Shown here one piece after another: positions 9,434 to 18,760 of a stretch of DNA of 64,000 nucleotides. How positions within the stretch are numbered: position 1 is the stretch's first letter; each line of letters begins with the position of its first letter. The notes under the pieces are model-generated. The model was not told where the DNA came from. It searched no databases and saw only the letters and a list, made by a program, of their open reading frames with translations. The translations under genes were made by a program, and so were the position numbers. Source of the stretch: Roseovarius autotrophicus (GTDB lineage: Bacteria; Pseudomonadota; Alphaproteobacteria; Rhodobacterales; Rhodobacteraceae); the NCBI RefSeq assembly GCF_018069895.1, contig NZ_JAGQDH010000005.1, positions 1 through 64,000 on the forward strand, given 5' to 3'.

Positions 9434-10600
9434 ATGCCGGTCCACCTCTCCCCCTTCGACATCATGGCGCGGCTGGTGGCCTTTCCGACCGTCAGCCGGG
9501 ACAGCAACCTGCCCTTGGTGGACTGGGTCGCGGGCTATCTTGCCGGTCACGGCATCCAAGCGCATCGCCACTATGACAAGAACGGCGAGAAGGCCGCGCT
9601 TTTCGCCCATGTCGGGCCGGAGGTGGCGGGCGGTGTCGTGCTCTCGGGGCATACCGATGTGGTGCCGGTCGATGGCCAGCCCTGGGCCAGTGATCCCTTT
9701 ACCGTGGTCGAGCGGGACGGCAAATATTATGGTCGCGGCTGCTGCGACATGAAGGGGTTTGACGCGCTGGCAATCTGGGCGTTGGTCGAGGCGCATCGGC
9801 GGGGCGTTGCGCGCCCGCTGCAACTGGCGCTCAGTTACGACGAGGAGGTGGGCTGCATCGGAGCGCCGCCGATGATCGCCGCGATGCAAGGCGTGGTGCC
9901 TCGCGCCGGTCTCGCCATCATCGGGGAACCCACGACGATGCAGACGGTGACAGGCCACAAGGGGGGGCTTGGCTTTGACGTGCATGTGCAAGGCTACGAG
10001 GTGCATAGCTCGCTCATGCACCGGGGCGTCAACGCGATCATGGCCGCCGCGCCGCTGATCGACTGGGCCAACCGCATGAATGCCGAGAACCGCGCCGCCC
10101 CCTCCTCGGACCTTGCCGCCATGTTCGAGCCGCCCTGGACCACGCTTCATGTCGGCCAGATTTCGGGTGGCACGGCGCATAACATCACCGCCAAGGACTG
10201 CCGCTTCGGCATGGATTTCCGCGTCGTGCCGGGCGAGGAGCCGGAGGCATGGGGCGCGCGCTTCATCGAGCAGGTGCGCGTGGCCGAGACCGCCATGCAG
10301 GCCGTGCGCCCCGAGACGCGGATAGAGACGCGGCGGAAGTTCACCGTGCCGGGCCTGCGCCCCGAGACGGATGGCGCTGCCGAGGCGCTGATCCGCCAGA
10401 TCACCGGCGACAATGCCGGCCACGTTGTCAGCTACGGCACCGAGGCAGGACAGTTCCAGGAGGCGGGCTATTCGGCGGCAATCTGCGGCCCCGGCGATAT
10501 CGCGCAGGCCCATCAGCCCGATGAGTATATCACCGTTGCGCAGTTCGAGGCCGGTCACGGCTTCATGCGGGCGCTGCTGGATCGGCTCGCGGCTGGGTAG
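9434..10600 (+). CDS. argE: Acetylornithine deacetylase / M20 family peptidase (ArgE-like)
   Basis: This 388-aa cytoplasmic metallohydrolase would remove the acetyl group from N-acetylornithine in arginine synthesis. Metal-binding motifs of the M20 family are visible: SGHTDVVP (His ligand and Asp), GRGCCDMKG (bridging Asp) and SYDEEVGC (catalytic Glu and ligand). The dimerisation domain sits in the middle. The start at 9434 has AAGGGA upstream. The frame stays open to 9293, but that part belongs to the IS remnant. A paralogous M20 deacylase with another substrate is possible, since no other arg gene is nearby. Confidence 0.88.
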   Translation: MPVHLSPFDIMARLVAFPTVSRDSNLPLVDWVAGYLAGHGIQAHRHYDKNGEKAALFAHVGPEVAGGVVLSGHTDVVPVDGQPWASDPFTVVERDGKYYGRGCCDMKGFDALAIWALVEAHRRGVARPLQLALSYDEEVGCIGAPPMIAAMQGVVPRAGLAIIGEPTTMQTVTGHKGGLGFDVHVQGYEVHSSLMHRGVNAIMAAAPLIDWANRMNAENRAAPSSDLAAMFEPPWTTLHVGQISGGTAHNITAKDCRFGMDFRVVPGEEPEAWGARFIEQVRVAETAMQAVRPETRIETRRKFTVPGLRPETDGAAEALIRQITGDNAGHVVSYGTEAGQFQEAGYSAAICGPGDIAQAHQPDEYITVAQFEAGHGFMRALLDRLAAG

Positions 10601-10651
10601 GGGCGGCGATGGCCCCTTGCCTTAGCCCTGCCCCTGCGCCATTTTCGCGTC

Positions 10652-12526
10652 ATGACAAAGCCCAGCGACAACCCCGCCGATCCGTTCAAGAAGGCGCTCG
10701 CCAATGCCACCAAGGTGATGGCCGATGACAGCGAGCTGACGATTTCCTATTCGGTCGATCCGAGCGGGCTGTCGGGCGAGGCGATGCGCCTGCCACAGGT
10801 GAGCCGCCGCATGACGCGCGAAGAGGTTCTGCTTGCTCGCGGCACGGCGGATGCGCTGGCGCTGCGGCACAAGTTCCATGATGCGGGCGTCCACGCCCGC
10901 TATGCGCCCCCCGGAGAGATGGCACGCGAGTTATACGAGGCGATGGAAACCGCCCGCTGCGAGGCCGTGGGCGCGCGCGACATGCCCGGCACCGCCACCA
11001 ATATCGACGCCAAGATAGCACAAGACGCCGCGCGCCTTGGCTATGACCGGATCACCTCGACCGCCGACGCCCCGCTGCCCGCCGCCGCCGGATACCTTAT
11101 CCGCCATCTCGCCACGGGCCGCGACATGCCCGCGGGCGCACAGAACGTCATGGACCTCTGGCGCGGCTTCATCGAGGAGCAGGCGGGCGGCACGCTGGAG
11201 AAGTTGCAGGACATCCTTGCCGATCAGTCCGATTTCGCCCGTTTTGCCCGACGCATGATCGAGGATCTGGGCTATGGCGATCAGCTTGGTGAGGATCCAG
11301 ACAGCACCGACGATAACCAGGAGGACGAGGCCGAGGAATCGGGCGAGGAGCAGCAGCAGGACAGCACCGGCGAGGACGATAGCGACGAGGACGAGGACGA
11401 GGCCGACCCCGAACGTTCTCAGGACGACCAGCAGGATGCGCAACAGGCGCAGGTGAGCCTTGACGAGATGGCCGATCAGGAGATGGACGAAGACGCCGAG
11501 CTGCCCGAGGGCGAGGCCCCGCTGGATCCGCCCCCGCCGCCGCCCCCATCAGAGGCCGACCCGACCTACACCGTCTATCACGCCGAGTTTGACGAGGAAA
11601 TCCGCGCCGAGGATCTGGCCGATCCGGCCGAGTTGGAGCGGCTGCGCGCCTATCTCGATCAGCAGTTGGAGCCGCTCAAGGGTGCGGTGTCGCGTCTGGC
11701 AAACAAGCTGCAACGCCGCCTTCAGGCGCAGCAGAGCCGAAGCTGGGAGTTCGACCGCGAAGAGGGTATCCTTGATGCGGGCCGGCTTGCGCGCGTCGTG
11801 GCCAACCCGACCACACCGCTTTCCTTCAAGGTCGAGAAGGACACGGAGTTCCGCGATACGGTGGTGACGCTTCTCTTGGACAATTCCGGCTCGATGCGCG
11901 GGCGGCCCATCTCGATCGCCGCGATCTGTGCCGATGTTCTGGCGCGGACGCTGGAGCGGTGCAGCGTCAAGGTGGAGATCCTCGGTTTTACCACCCGCGC
12001 ATGGAAGGGCGGGCAGAGCCGCGAGAAATGGCTGGCCGAGGGCCGCCCGCAACTGCCCGGTCGCCTCAACGATCTGCGCCACATCATTTACAAGGCCGCG
12101 GATGCGCCGATGCGGCGGACCCGCGACAACCTTGGCCTGATGATGAAAGAGGGGCTGCTCAAGGAAAATATCGACGGCGAGGCGCTGGAATGGGCGCACC
12201 GGCGCACGGTGACCCGCAAGGAGGCACGCAAGATCCTGATGGTGATCTCTGACGGCGCGCCAGTGGATGACAGCACGCTCTCGGTCAACCCCGCCAATTA
12301 CCTTGAAAAGCACCTACGCGACGTCATCGCCATGGTCGAGCGCCGCAAACAGGTGGAATTGCTGGCCATCGGCATCGGCCATGACGTCACCCGCTATTAC
12401 CAGCGTGCCGTGACCATAACCGACGCCGACCAACTGGCGGGCGCCATGACCGAACAACTGGCCGCGCTCTTCGACAGCGACCCGCGCGCGCGGGCGCGGG
12501 TGATGGGGATGCGGCGAGCCTCGTAG
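10652..12526 (+). CDS. cobT: Cobaltochelatase subunit CobT
   Basis: CobT is a subunit of the ATP-driven CobNST chelatase that inserts cobalt into hydrogenobyrinic acid diamide in aerobic vitamin B12 synthesis. The 624-aa protein has an N-terminal helical domain (1-200) and a very acidic linker of Glu, Asp and Gln (about 210-300) ending in a run of prolines. The C-terminal von Willebrand A domain has the metal site D410-x-S412-x-S414. The length is normal for CobT. Its AAA+ partner CobS is usually adjacent but is absent here. The start lies 51 bp after argE, so the two may be cotranscribed. Confidence 0.95.
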   Translation: MTKPSDNPADPFKKALANATKVMADDSELTISYSVDPSGLSGEAMRLPQVSRRMTREEVLLARGTADALALRHKFHDAGVHARYAPPGEMARELYEAMETARCEAVGARDMPGTATNIDAKIAQDAARLGYDRITSTADAPLPAAAGYLIRHLATGRDMPAGAQNVMDLWRGFIEEQAGGTLEKLQDILADQSDFARFARRMIEDLGYGDQLGEDPDSTDDNQEDEAEESGEEQQQDSTGEDDSDEDEDEADPERSQDDQQDAQQAQVSLDEMADQEMDEDAELPEGEAPLDPPPPPPPSEADPTYTVYHAEFDEEIRAEDLADPAELERLRAYLDQQLEPLKGAVSRLANKLQRRLQAQQSRSWEFDREEGILDAGRLARVVANPTTPLSFKVEKDTEFRDTVVTLLLDNSGSMRGRPISIAAICADVLARTLERCSVKVEILGFTTRAWKGGQSREKWLAEGRPQLPGRLNDLRHIIYKAADAPMRRTRDNLGLMMKEGLLKENIDGEALEWAHRRTVTRKEARKILMVISDGAPVDDSTLSVNPANYLEKHLRDVIAMVERRKQVELLAIGIGHDVTRYYQRAVTITDADQLAGAMTEQLAALFDSDPRARARVMGMRRAS

Positions 12527-12529
12527 GGC

Positions 12530-13492
12530 TCAGACCAGCCGGTCGCGCGGCTCTTTGCCAGCAAAGAACGCGTCGAGGTTGTCGAGCGCGCGAAAGCCCA
12601 TGGCGTCGCGCGTCGCACGGGTGGCGCTGCCGATATGGGGCAGCATGAAGATGTTTTCATGCGCCGCAAAGGCGGGGTTTCCGCCCGGTTCCACCTTGAA
12701 GCAGTCGAGACCGGCCGCGGCGACATGGCCGCTCTCTATGGCCGCAAGCAGAGCCGTCTCGTCGATGAGCGCGCCGCGCGCGGTATTGACCACCACCGCG
12801 CCCGCAGGCAGGCGCGCGATACGCGCGGCGTTGAGAAAATCCACCGTTTCTGGCGTCGCGGGACAATGCAGCGACAGGAAATCGGCCACCCCCAGCAGGC
12901 TTTCCACATCGGCGTGGAACACCGCGCCCTGTTCCGCCTCGGGCGAGAGCCGCGACCGGTTGTGATAGTGAATTTCCATACCGAAGCCGCGTGCCTTTTC
13001 AGCAAAGGCACGGCCCACCCGGCCCATGCCCACGATACCCAGCCGCGCGCCGCTCACCTGCTTGCCCACCATGAAGGACGGCGACCAGCTATCCCATTGA
13101 CCCTGCCGCACCAGCCGGTCCCCGCGGACCGCGTGCCGCGCTGCGCCGAGCATAAGGAGCATGGCGATCTCGGCGGTCGCGTCCGAGAGCACGTCGGGCG
13201 TGTTGGTCACGACGATGCCGCGCGACTTGAACGCGGCAAGGTCGCAGTGATCAACGCCGACGGAATGGTTGGCCACGATCCTGAGCCGGGGATCGAGCCG
13301 CGCCACCACATCGGCGCTGAAATGCTCGGAATGGCAGGGGATCATCGCATCCACCCGCGCGCTCATGGCGATGATCTCTTCTGCCGTGCCGGGGGTGTCC
13401 TCCTCGTTCAGGATCACCTCGTAATCGCGGCGCGCGCGCGCGATTGTCGCCTCCGACAGACGGCGAGGGAGCCAGATCGCGGGCCTTGCCAT
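12530..13492 (-). CDS. D-2-hydroxyacid dehydrogenase of the TRAP operon
   Basis: This 320-aa NAD(P)-dependent enzyme interconverts 2-hydroxy and 2-oxo acids. The Rossmann motif GIVGMGRVGRAFA, catalytic Arg in NTARGAL and catalytic His in LPHIGSAT are all present. It is the last gene of a minus-strand operon and starts 3 bp after the stop of a 52-aa membrane protein. The preceding genes encode an amidase and a TRAP transporter. This context suggests it processes the imported acid, or the product of the amidase. It resembles the enzyme at 6759-7745, sharing the HYHNR-type segment after the nucleotide-binding loop. Confidence 0.88.
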   Translation of the reverse strand: MARPAIWLPRRLSEATIARARRDYEVILNEEDTPGTAEEIIAMSARVDAMIPCHSEHFSADVVARLDPRLRIVANHSVGVDHCDLAAFKSRGIVVTNTPDVLSDATAEIAMLLMLGAARHAVRGDRLVRQGQWDSWSPSFMVGKQVSGARLGIVGMGRVGRAFAEKARGFGMEIHYHNRSRLSPEAEQGAVFHADVESLLGVADFLSLHCPATPETVDFLNAARIARLPAGAVVVNTARGALIDETALLAAIESGHVAAAGLDCFKVEPGGNPAFAAHENIFMLPHIGSATRATRDAMGFRALDNLDAFFAGKEPRDRLV

Positions 13493-13495
13493 GGC

Positions 13496-13654
13496 TCAGC
13501 TCTTGTTCTTGCTGGAGGTCACGAAATCATAAGCGGCCAGCGCCACCGTGAGCACCGTCACCAACAACAGATCGAGCGAGCCGATCTTGCTGGCGAGGAT
13601 GTAGAGAAATCCCGCCAGAACGACGAAGGCAAAAAGCGCCAGTATCCGGTTCAT
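13496..13654 (-). CDS. 52-aa protein with two membrane helices in the TRAP operon
   Basis: This short reading frame lies between the amidase and the dehydrogenase. Its 52 residues form two hydrophobic helices (about 3-21 and 27-42) and a short polar tail ending SSKNKS. AAAGGATG precedes its ATG, and the gaps to its neighbours are 15 bp and 3 bp, as expected inside an operon. I do not recognise the family. A small accessory subunit of the transporter, or an anchor for the enzymes, would fit its position, but that is inference. Confidence 0.72.
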   Translation of the reverse strand: MNRILALFAFVVLAGFLYILASKIGSLDLLLVTVLTVALAAYDFVTSSKNKS

Positions 13655-13669
13655 GTTCTCATCCTTTCG

Positions 13670-15004
13670 TCATGCGCTGGCCTCGGAGAGCCAGGCGTGA
13701 AACCAGTTCGCCGTGCGCAGCAGCCGCGCATCGCCACCGCGGGGCCCCACGAGCTGCACGCCCATGGGCAGGCCGTTCGAGGCGGTGAAGGCGGGCACGG
13801 TCACGGCGGGGGTGCCGGTCAGCGTCCACAATCCGTTGAAGATCGCGTCGCCGGTAAAGTCCAGCCCCTCGGGCGCGGGGCCGGTGGCGGCGGGGCAGAG
13901 GATCGCGTCGCAGCGCTCGAATATCTCGCCCAGTCCCGCATAGAGCACATCCGCCCAGTCGAGCGCGGCGATATAGTCGCGCGCAAGGATGCCCTCGCCC
14001 TCTTCGATGGCGGCACGGGTGCGCTCGCCCAGCGCCTCGCGGTTTTTCGCATAGCGGTGATAATAGCGCGCCATTTCCGCAAAATTGATCCGTGCGCGCA
14101 CCTCTGCCGCAGCGTCAAAGGCATTGGGCAGCGGCGCCTCGAACACCTGATCGCCCAAGGCCGCGAAAAGCTCTTCAAAGGCCGCGTGCAGCTCCGGGTG
14201 GGCCTTGTCCCATCCCGGCGGGCGCACGAAGGCCAGCACTGGCTTGACCGGAGGCGCGGAGCGTGCGACCTCGAAAAGGTGCGGCACAGGGGCGGGCGCG
14301 GTGGCGCTGTCGCCCGCGTCATGGCCCATCAGCACCTCGGCCAGAAGCGCCGCGTCAAGTGGCGAGGCAGCGAACACGCCCACCGTATCCAGCGTGGGCG
14401 ACTGCATCAGCACGCCGGTGCGCGGGATCGCACCAAAGCTGGGTTTGTAGCCGGTCACGCCGCAGAAGGACGCGGGCCGGATCACCGAACCGCCCGTTTG
14501 CGTGCCGATGGCCAAGGGCACCATCCCATCCGCGACCGCCGCCGCCGAACCCGAGGAAGAGCCTCCGGGCGTGTGCGCGGGGTTGTGCGGGTTGCGCGTG
14601 TGTCCTGCCTGCATATAGGCCAGTTCAGTCGTGACCGTCTTGCCCATGATGATCGCGCCCGCCGATCTGAGCCGGGCGACGATGGCGGCATCTTCGATCG
14701 GCACGCGCCCCTTGTCGAGCAGACAGCCGTTCTCGGTCGGGATCTTCGCCGTGTCGATGATATCCTTGAGCGCGACCGGCAACCCATGCAGCGCCCCGAT
14801 GGGCCGCCCCGCCTGCCGTTGCGCGTCAAGCGCCTTGGCCTGCTGACGCACAAAATCGGCGTCGAACCAGGCAAAGGCCCCGATCTCGGGCTCGCGCGCC
14901 TCGATCCTGGCGATCAGCGCGTCGGCCAGTTCGGACGCGCGCAGCGCGCCCGAGGCCAGACGATCACGCAGGACATGCGCCTCGGGAATGGTCTCAGCGG
15001 CCAT
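13670..15004 (-). CDS. Amidase-signature family amidase
   Basis: This 444-aa enzyme hydrolyses carboxylic amides. It shows the family Ser-cisSer-Lys triad: K80 in ALKD, the cis-Ser in GGSSSGS (about 149), and the nucleophile S173 in QTGGSVIRPAS. The full domain is present. Its start overlaps the end of dctM by 11 bp, so it belongs to the transporter operon. The substrate is probably related to what the TRAP system imports, for example an amide released as an acid. It lacks the features of the GatA subunit context, since gatB and gatC are not nearby. Confidence 0.88.
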   Translation of the reverse strand: MAAETIPEAHVLRDRLASGALRASELADALIARIEAREPEIGAFAWFDADFVRQQAKALDAQRQAGRPIGALHGLPVALKDIIDTAKIPTENGCLLDKGRVPIEDAAIVARLRSAGAIIMGKTVTTELAYMQAGHTRNPHNPAHTPGGSSSGSAAAVADGMVPLAIGTQTGGSVIRPASFCGVTGYKPSFGAIPRTGVLMQSPTLDTVGVFAASPLDAALLAEVLMGHDAGDSATAPAPVPHLFEVARSAPPVKPVLAFVRPPGWDKAHPELHAAFEELFAALGDQVFEAPLPNAFDAAAEVRARINFAEMARYYHRYAKNREALGERTRAAIEEGEGILARDYIAALDWADVLYAGLGEIFERCDAILCPAATGPAPEGLDFTGDAIFNGLWTLTGTPAVTVPAFTASNGLPMGVQLVGPRGGDARLLRTANWFHAWLSEASA

Positions 15005-16412
15005 ACATCAACTCCGGAAGGTAGAACACGATCTGCGGAAAGACATACATGATCGCCATCGACAGGATCACGCAGGCCAGAAACGGCATGACGCCCGAAA
15101 AGATCTGCGTGAGCCGGATTTCCGGCGGCGCGATCCCCTTGAGGTAATAGGCCGACATGGCCATAGGTGGTGTCAAGAAACTCGTTTGCAGGTTGAGCGC
15201 CACAAGGATGCCGAAGAACAGCGGATCGACATCGAAGAACTGCAACAGCGGCAGGAAGATCGGCACGAAGATGATGATGATCTCGGACCATTCCAGCGGC
15301 CAGCCCAGCAGGAAGATGATGAGCTGCGCCAGAAGCAGGAACATCAGCGGGCTGAGGTTAAGGCCCTGCACGAATTCGGAAATCACATGCTCGCCGCCGA
15401 GATAGGAAAACACCGACGAAAACGTGTAGGAGCCGACAAACAGCCAGCAAACCATCGCCGTTGTGCGCACCGTGAGATAGACGCTCTCGCGCATCCGCTG
15501 CCATGTCATCGCGCGATAGGCGAAGGCAAGGAAGATGCCGCCAAGCGCCCCGATCGAGGCTGCCTCTGTGGGGGTGGCGAGACCGAACAGGATCGAGCCG
15601 AGCACCGCGAGGATGAGGAAAGCCAGCGGCACGAAGGACGAGAAGATCATCAGCGCGAGCTTGAGCATCGGGACATCGGGCACCTCTTCCTTGCTCGGTT
15701 TTGGCGCGACCGAGGGCTGGAGGATGGAGCGTCCGACGATATAGATGAGGTAAAGCCCCACCAGCGTCAGCCCCGGCAAAAGCGCCGCCGCATAGAGCCG
15801 GACGATCGAGACGCCCGAGGAGGCCGCATAGACGATCAGCATGATCGACGGCGGAATAAGAATGCCAAGCGTGCCGCCCGCGCAGATGATTCCGCTCGCA
15901 AAGGACGGATTGTAACGCGCCTTGAGCATCGCCGGCAGCGCCAGAAGCCCCATCAGCGTCACCACCGCGCCCACGATCCCCGTGGCCGTTGCGAAGAGTG
16001 CGCAGGTGATCAGCGCCGCAACGCCCATCGAACCGGGCATTCTCTTGGCCGCGATGTTGAGTGTCGAGAACAGGCGGTCTACGATATTCGCACGCTCGAC
16101 GATGTAGCCCATGAACAGAAACAGCGGCACGGCGGTCAGAACCTCGTTCGACATCACCGAATATGTCTGGTTCACGAAGAGGTCGAATATTCGATTGTTG
16201 TAGAACCCCTCCAACCACAGGCGCCATTGATCCCATGTGCCCGCATCCTCACCAAGCCGGTCAAAGGCACGCCACATGCGCCGCGCGTCGTAAAAGGCGT
16301 AATAGCCAAAACCGATGCCCATAGCCATCAGCGTAAAGGCGATGGGAAAGCCCAGGAACACAAAAACGATAAACAGCCCCAGCATCATCAGGGCGACTTG
16401 CGGATCGGTCAT
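14994..16412 (-). CDS. dctM: TRAP transporter large permease subunit DctM
   Basis: DctM is the main channel of a tripartite ATP-independent periplasmic transporter and uses an ion gradient to import organic acids. The 472-aa protein is hydrophobic throughout, with about 12-13 helices and conserved loops such as GAVVTLMGLLALPAM and the CAGGTLGILIPPS motif. Its start overlaps the dctQ stop by 4 bp (ATGA). Downstream, the amidase start overlaps its stop. The length suits the separate (not Q-fused) form. Confidence 0.94.
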   Translation of the reverse strand: MTDPQVALMMLGLFIVFVFLGFPIAFTLMAMGIGFGYYAFYDARRMWRAFDRLGEDAGTWDQWRLWLEGFYNNRIFDLFVNQTYSVMSNEVLTAVPLFLFMGYIVERANIVDRLFSTLNIAAKRMPGSMGVAALITCALFATATGIVGAVVTLMGLLALPAMLKARYNPSFASGIICAGGTLGILIPPSIMLIVYAASSGVSIVRLYAAALLPGLTLVGLYLIYIVGRSILQPSVAPKPSKEEVPDVPMLKLALMIFSSFVPLAFLILAVLGSILFGLATPTEAASIGALGGIFLAFAYRAMTWQRMRESVYLTVRTTAMVCWLFVGSYTFSSVFSYLGGEHVISEFVQGLNLSPLMFLLLAQLIIFLLGWPLEWSEIIIIFVPIFLPLLQFFDVDPLFFGILVALNLQTSFLTPPMAMSAYYLKGIAPPEIRLTQIFSGVMPFLACVILSMAIMYVFPQIVFYLPELMYGR

Positions 16413-16993
16413 GGATGTGCGTCCTTCTCGGCCTTCGCGGCCTGTTGCATCAGCAGGTCCTCGGTCTCGAAGACATCTTCATCGGCGGGCAGCCATTCAT
16501 TGGTGCGCATCGCCAGGATGCAGCGGCAGACCTGCGCCATGCCCTGAATGAAAAGCAGTATCCCGGCGGCCGCGATCACGGCCTTGAACTGGTAGATCGG
16601 CACGCCTGCGGGACTGTTGATGGACACCTCGGTATAGGACCAGCTTTTTGCCGCGTATTTCCAGCCCGCGAGTATGAGCGCGGTCACACCCGGAAAGAAG
16701 AAGAGGAAATAGAGCACCAGGTCCACCTTGGCCTGATTGCGCGGTTGCCACAGGCGATAAAGGAAGTCACCCCGCACATGCCCGCCCCGCGACAGCGTAT
16801 AGGCCCCGCCCATCATGAAGAGCGTGCCATACATGATGAAGGACACATCGAGCGCCCATGCTGTCGGACTGTTGAAGAGATAGCGCACCACCACCTCATA
16901 GCCGGTGCCCACCGCCATCAGGACGATGAGCCAGGCAAAGGCCTTGCCAAACCAGGCCGACAGATTGTCGGCGAAGCGAATGAAGCCGATCAC
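16409..16993 (-). CDS. dctQ: TRAP transporter small permease subunit DctQ
   Basis: DctQ is the small four-helix membrane subunit that joins DctM. The 194-aa protein has helices at about 20-40, 50-70, 90-110 and 135-155, and the usual motif VVVRYLFNSPTAWALDVS in the first half. Its polar tail is rich in Glu and Asp. It follows dctP after an 82-bp gap that holds a strong stem-loop, and overlaps dctM by 4 bp. It would be made in smaller amounts than the binding protein. Confidence 0.9.
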   Translation of the reverse strand: MIGFIRFADNLSAWFGKAFAWLIVLMAVGTGYEVVVRYLFNSPTAWALDVSFIMYGTLFMMGGAYTLSRGGHVRGDFLYRLWQPRNQAKVDLVLYFLFFFPGVTALILAGWKYAAKSWSYTEVSINSPAGVPIYQFKAVIAAAGILLFIQGMAQVCRCILAMRTNEWLPADEDVFETEDLLMQQAAKAEKDAHP

Positions 16994-17023
16994 GCGAAAG
17001 CCCCCTTTCCTCTATTGAAAGTC

Positions 17024-17049
17024 GGCCCCGGCGATAGCGCGCCGGGGCC
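17024..17049 (-). other. Intercistronic stem-loop between dctP and dctQ
   Basis: GGCCCCGGCG (17024-17033) pairs perfectly with CGCCGGGGCC (17040-17049) around a 6-nt loop. It lies between the binding-protein gene and the permease genes. No T tract follows on the minus strand, so it is more likely a partial terminator or mRNA-stabilising hairpin than a full stop. Such elements let the binding protein be made in excess. Confidence 0.6.
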
Positions 17050-17075
17050 TTCGTCAACTCTGGACGAAATCGCCG

Positions 17076-18206
17076 TCAGATCTTGAGTCGTCCGGGGAAG
17101 AAGTGATTGTAGGCCAGCGCCAGATCGGGCGCGTTCATCAACTCGAAATAGCCGACCTGCTCCACCCACGCGCGCTGGCTGTCCATCACACGCTTCATGT
17201 AATCGTCGCCGCTCAACTCGTCGATCAGCTGATCCCATGCCTTGAGCTGTGCCGCGAGAATATCCTCGGAGGTGCGATGCACCGTGACGCCGAACTCGTT
17301 CTCGATACGCTGAAGGTCGTTGGAATATTCCCTCATCGACAGCGCCGTGTTCGATGTCGAGGCGGCCTCGACGGAATATCTCAGGATCGCCTGCAGGTCT
17401 TCGTCGAGGTCATCGAAGAAGTCCTTGTTGAACAGGAATTCAAAGCTCTCCGACGCCTGATGGTAGGACGAGAGATAGTAGTGCTTGGCCACGTCAGGCG
17501 ACCCGAAGCGCAGGTCCGACGAGGGGTTGTTGAACTCGAACGCGTCGATCACGCCGCGCTCCATCGCCGGCACGATTTCGCCGCCGGGAAGCTGGGCCAC
17601 GCTCATGCCCATGGCTTGCAACAGGTCGGCAGCAAGGCCGACGGTGCGATACTTGAAGCCTTGCAGGTCGGCCGCGGTGTTCACCTCGCCCTTGAACCAG
17701 CCAAAGGGCTGCGCGGGCATCGGGAAGCCCATGAAGCCGTAAACTTCGAGGCCAAGGATATCCTGCGTCAGTTCCCGGTAGAGCTCTGCCCCGCCACCCT
17801 GATAGAACCAGCCAAGCATGGTATTGGCATTGCCGCCCCAGACCGGCCCGGTGCCAAAGAACGAGGCGCCCTTGTGCTTGCCATACCAGTAGACCGGCAC
17901 CGTGTGAGCGGCGTCGAGAATCCCGTCGCTGACCGCATCCATCACCTGAAATGCCGCCACGACGGCACCCGCGGGCAGCAGGTCCACCTTGAGGCGGCCA
18001 CCTGACATCTGCTCGACCCGGGCAATGTATTCGCGCGCGAAATCCATCCAGATGTCCGAAGCCGGCCAGGATGTCTGCATTTTCACAACGATCGGTGCCT
18101 GCGCAAGCACCGCAGGGGCCGCGAGGCCGCCCACGGCTGCGGCGGGTGCGCCGACGGCGGCGCGGCGCAGGAACGAGCGCCGGTCGAGTTTGGTCTTGTC
18201 GGTCAT
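17076..18206 (-). CDS. dctP: TRAP transporter periplasmic substrate-binding protein DctP
   Basis: This protein captures the substrate in the periplasm and delivers it to DctQM. The 376-aa precursor starts with a twin-arginine-type signal (DRRSFLRRAAVG) ending near VLAQA. The mature part has the DctP fold with the ligand-arginine region FKYRTVGLAADLL and a following PGGEIVPAMERGVIDA. It resembles the branch containing TakP, which binds 2-oxo acids, agreeing with the hydroxyacid dehydrogenase downstream. The start at 18206 has GGGAGGA 5 bp upstream. An in-frame extension to 18329 lacks a ribosome site. Substrate identity is inference. Confidence 0.93.
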   Translation of the reverse strand: MTDKTKLDRRSFLRRAAVGAPAAAVGGLAAPAVLAQAPIVVKMQTSWPASDIWMDFAREYIARVEQMSGGRLKVDLLPAGAVVAAFQVMDAVSDGILDAAHTVPVYWYGKHKGASFFGTGPVWGGNANTMLGWFYQGGGAELYRELTQDILGLEVYGFMGFPMPAQPFGWFKGEVNTAADLQGFKYRTVGLAADLLQAMGMSVAQLPGGEIVPAMERGVIDAFEFNNPSSDLRFGSPDVAKHYYLSSYHQASESFEFLFNKDFFDDLDEDLQAILRYSVEAASTSNTALSMREYSNDLQRIENEFGVTVHRTSEDILAAQLKAWDQLIDELSGDDYMKRVMDSQRAWVEQVGYFELMNAPDLALAYNHFFPGRLKI

Positions 18207-18337
18207 GATATCCTCCCAGATCTCACATATGTCGCTGTCCGGATGGTCACACACGCACTCGCCATCAGGCGATTCGGGACTGAACGACCTCCGTAACAGC
18301 GCTATCGTATCGCGGTGTTCCGCAAACACAAGCGTTC

Positions 18338-18356
18338 TGGTAAAGAAATTTTACCA
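18338..18356 (-). promoter_or_regulatory. GntR-like operator dyad upstream of the TRAP operon
   Basis: TGGTAAA-N5-TTTACCA is a perfect 19-bp dyad about 130 bp upstream of dctP. TGGT-N-ACCA symmetry is typical of operators for FadR-branch GntR regulators, which often control TRAP and sugar-acid operons. No GntR gene is in the window, so the regulator would have to act from elsewhere. Confidence 0.55.
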
Positions 18357-18382
18357 AAGCCGCCCGATTGGCTGATTAACTG

Positions 18383-18709
18383 TCAGATGTTACGCCTTTT
18401 GGATAGGCGCGCGGCGGCAAAAGCCCCGGCAAAGGCCCCGAGGCCATCGGCCACAAGATCGCCCCATTCGGCGCTGCGCCCGGCAAAAGGCTGAATGAGC
18501 TCGATCGCTCCGCCATAGGCCAGCACGCCAAGCGCCACCGCCCGCCAATGCCGGGGATGGCGCCACGCCAGAGGCACGGCAATGGCCGCGAAGGCGAGAA
18601 AATGCGCCAACTTGTCCAGATGGGGAATGCCGGCCGGGCCGGCCGGGGCCGAGCTGAGCGTCAGAACCGCCACAATAAGGGCAAGAAGAATGCTTGAGAC
18701 AATCGCCAT
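18383..18709 (-). CDS. VanZ-like small membrane protein
   Basis: This 108-aa protein has three to four membrane helices. It carries the pattern of VanZ-like proteins: HLDKLAHFLAFA near the N-terminus, then a conserved Glu and Gln in GGAIELIQPF and an Asp in WGDLVADGLGAFAG. VanZ confers low-level teicoplanin resistance in enterococci, but in Gram-negative bacteria this family has no defined function. It stands between the TRAP operon and a stress protein gene, all on the same strand but with enough space to be separate. Confidence 0.75.
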   Translation of the reverse strand: MAIVSSILLALIVAVLTLSSAPAGPAGIPHLDKLAHFLAFAAIAVPLAWRHPRHWRAVALGVLAYGGAIELIQPFAGRSAEWGDLVADGLGAFAGAFAAARLSKRRNI

Positions 18710-18760
18710 GCCCCCGCGATAGTCGCTGCGGGGGCACCCTTCAACCGCGTTTTCCGCAGA

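Noticed and set aside
12635-15052. Plus-strand open frame of 805 codons over the dehydrogenase and amidase genes
   Set aside because: It covers two clear minus-strand enzymes and has a low-complexity Arg/His composition.
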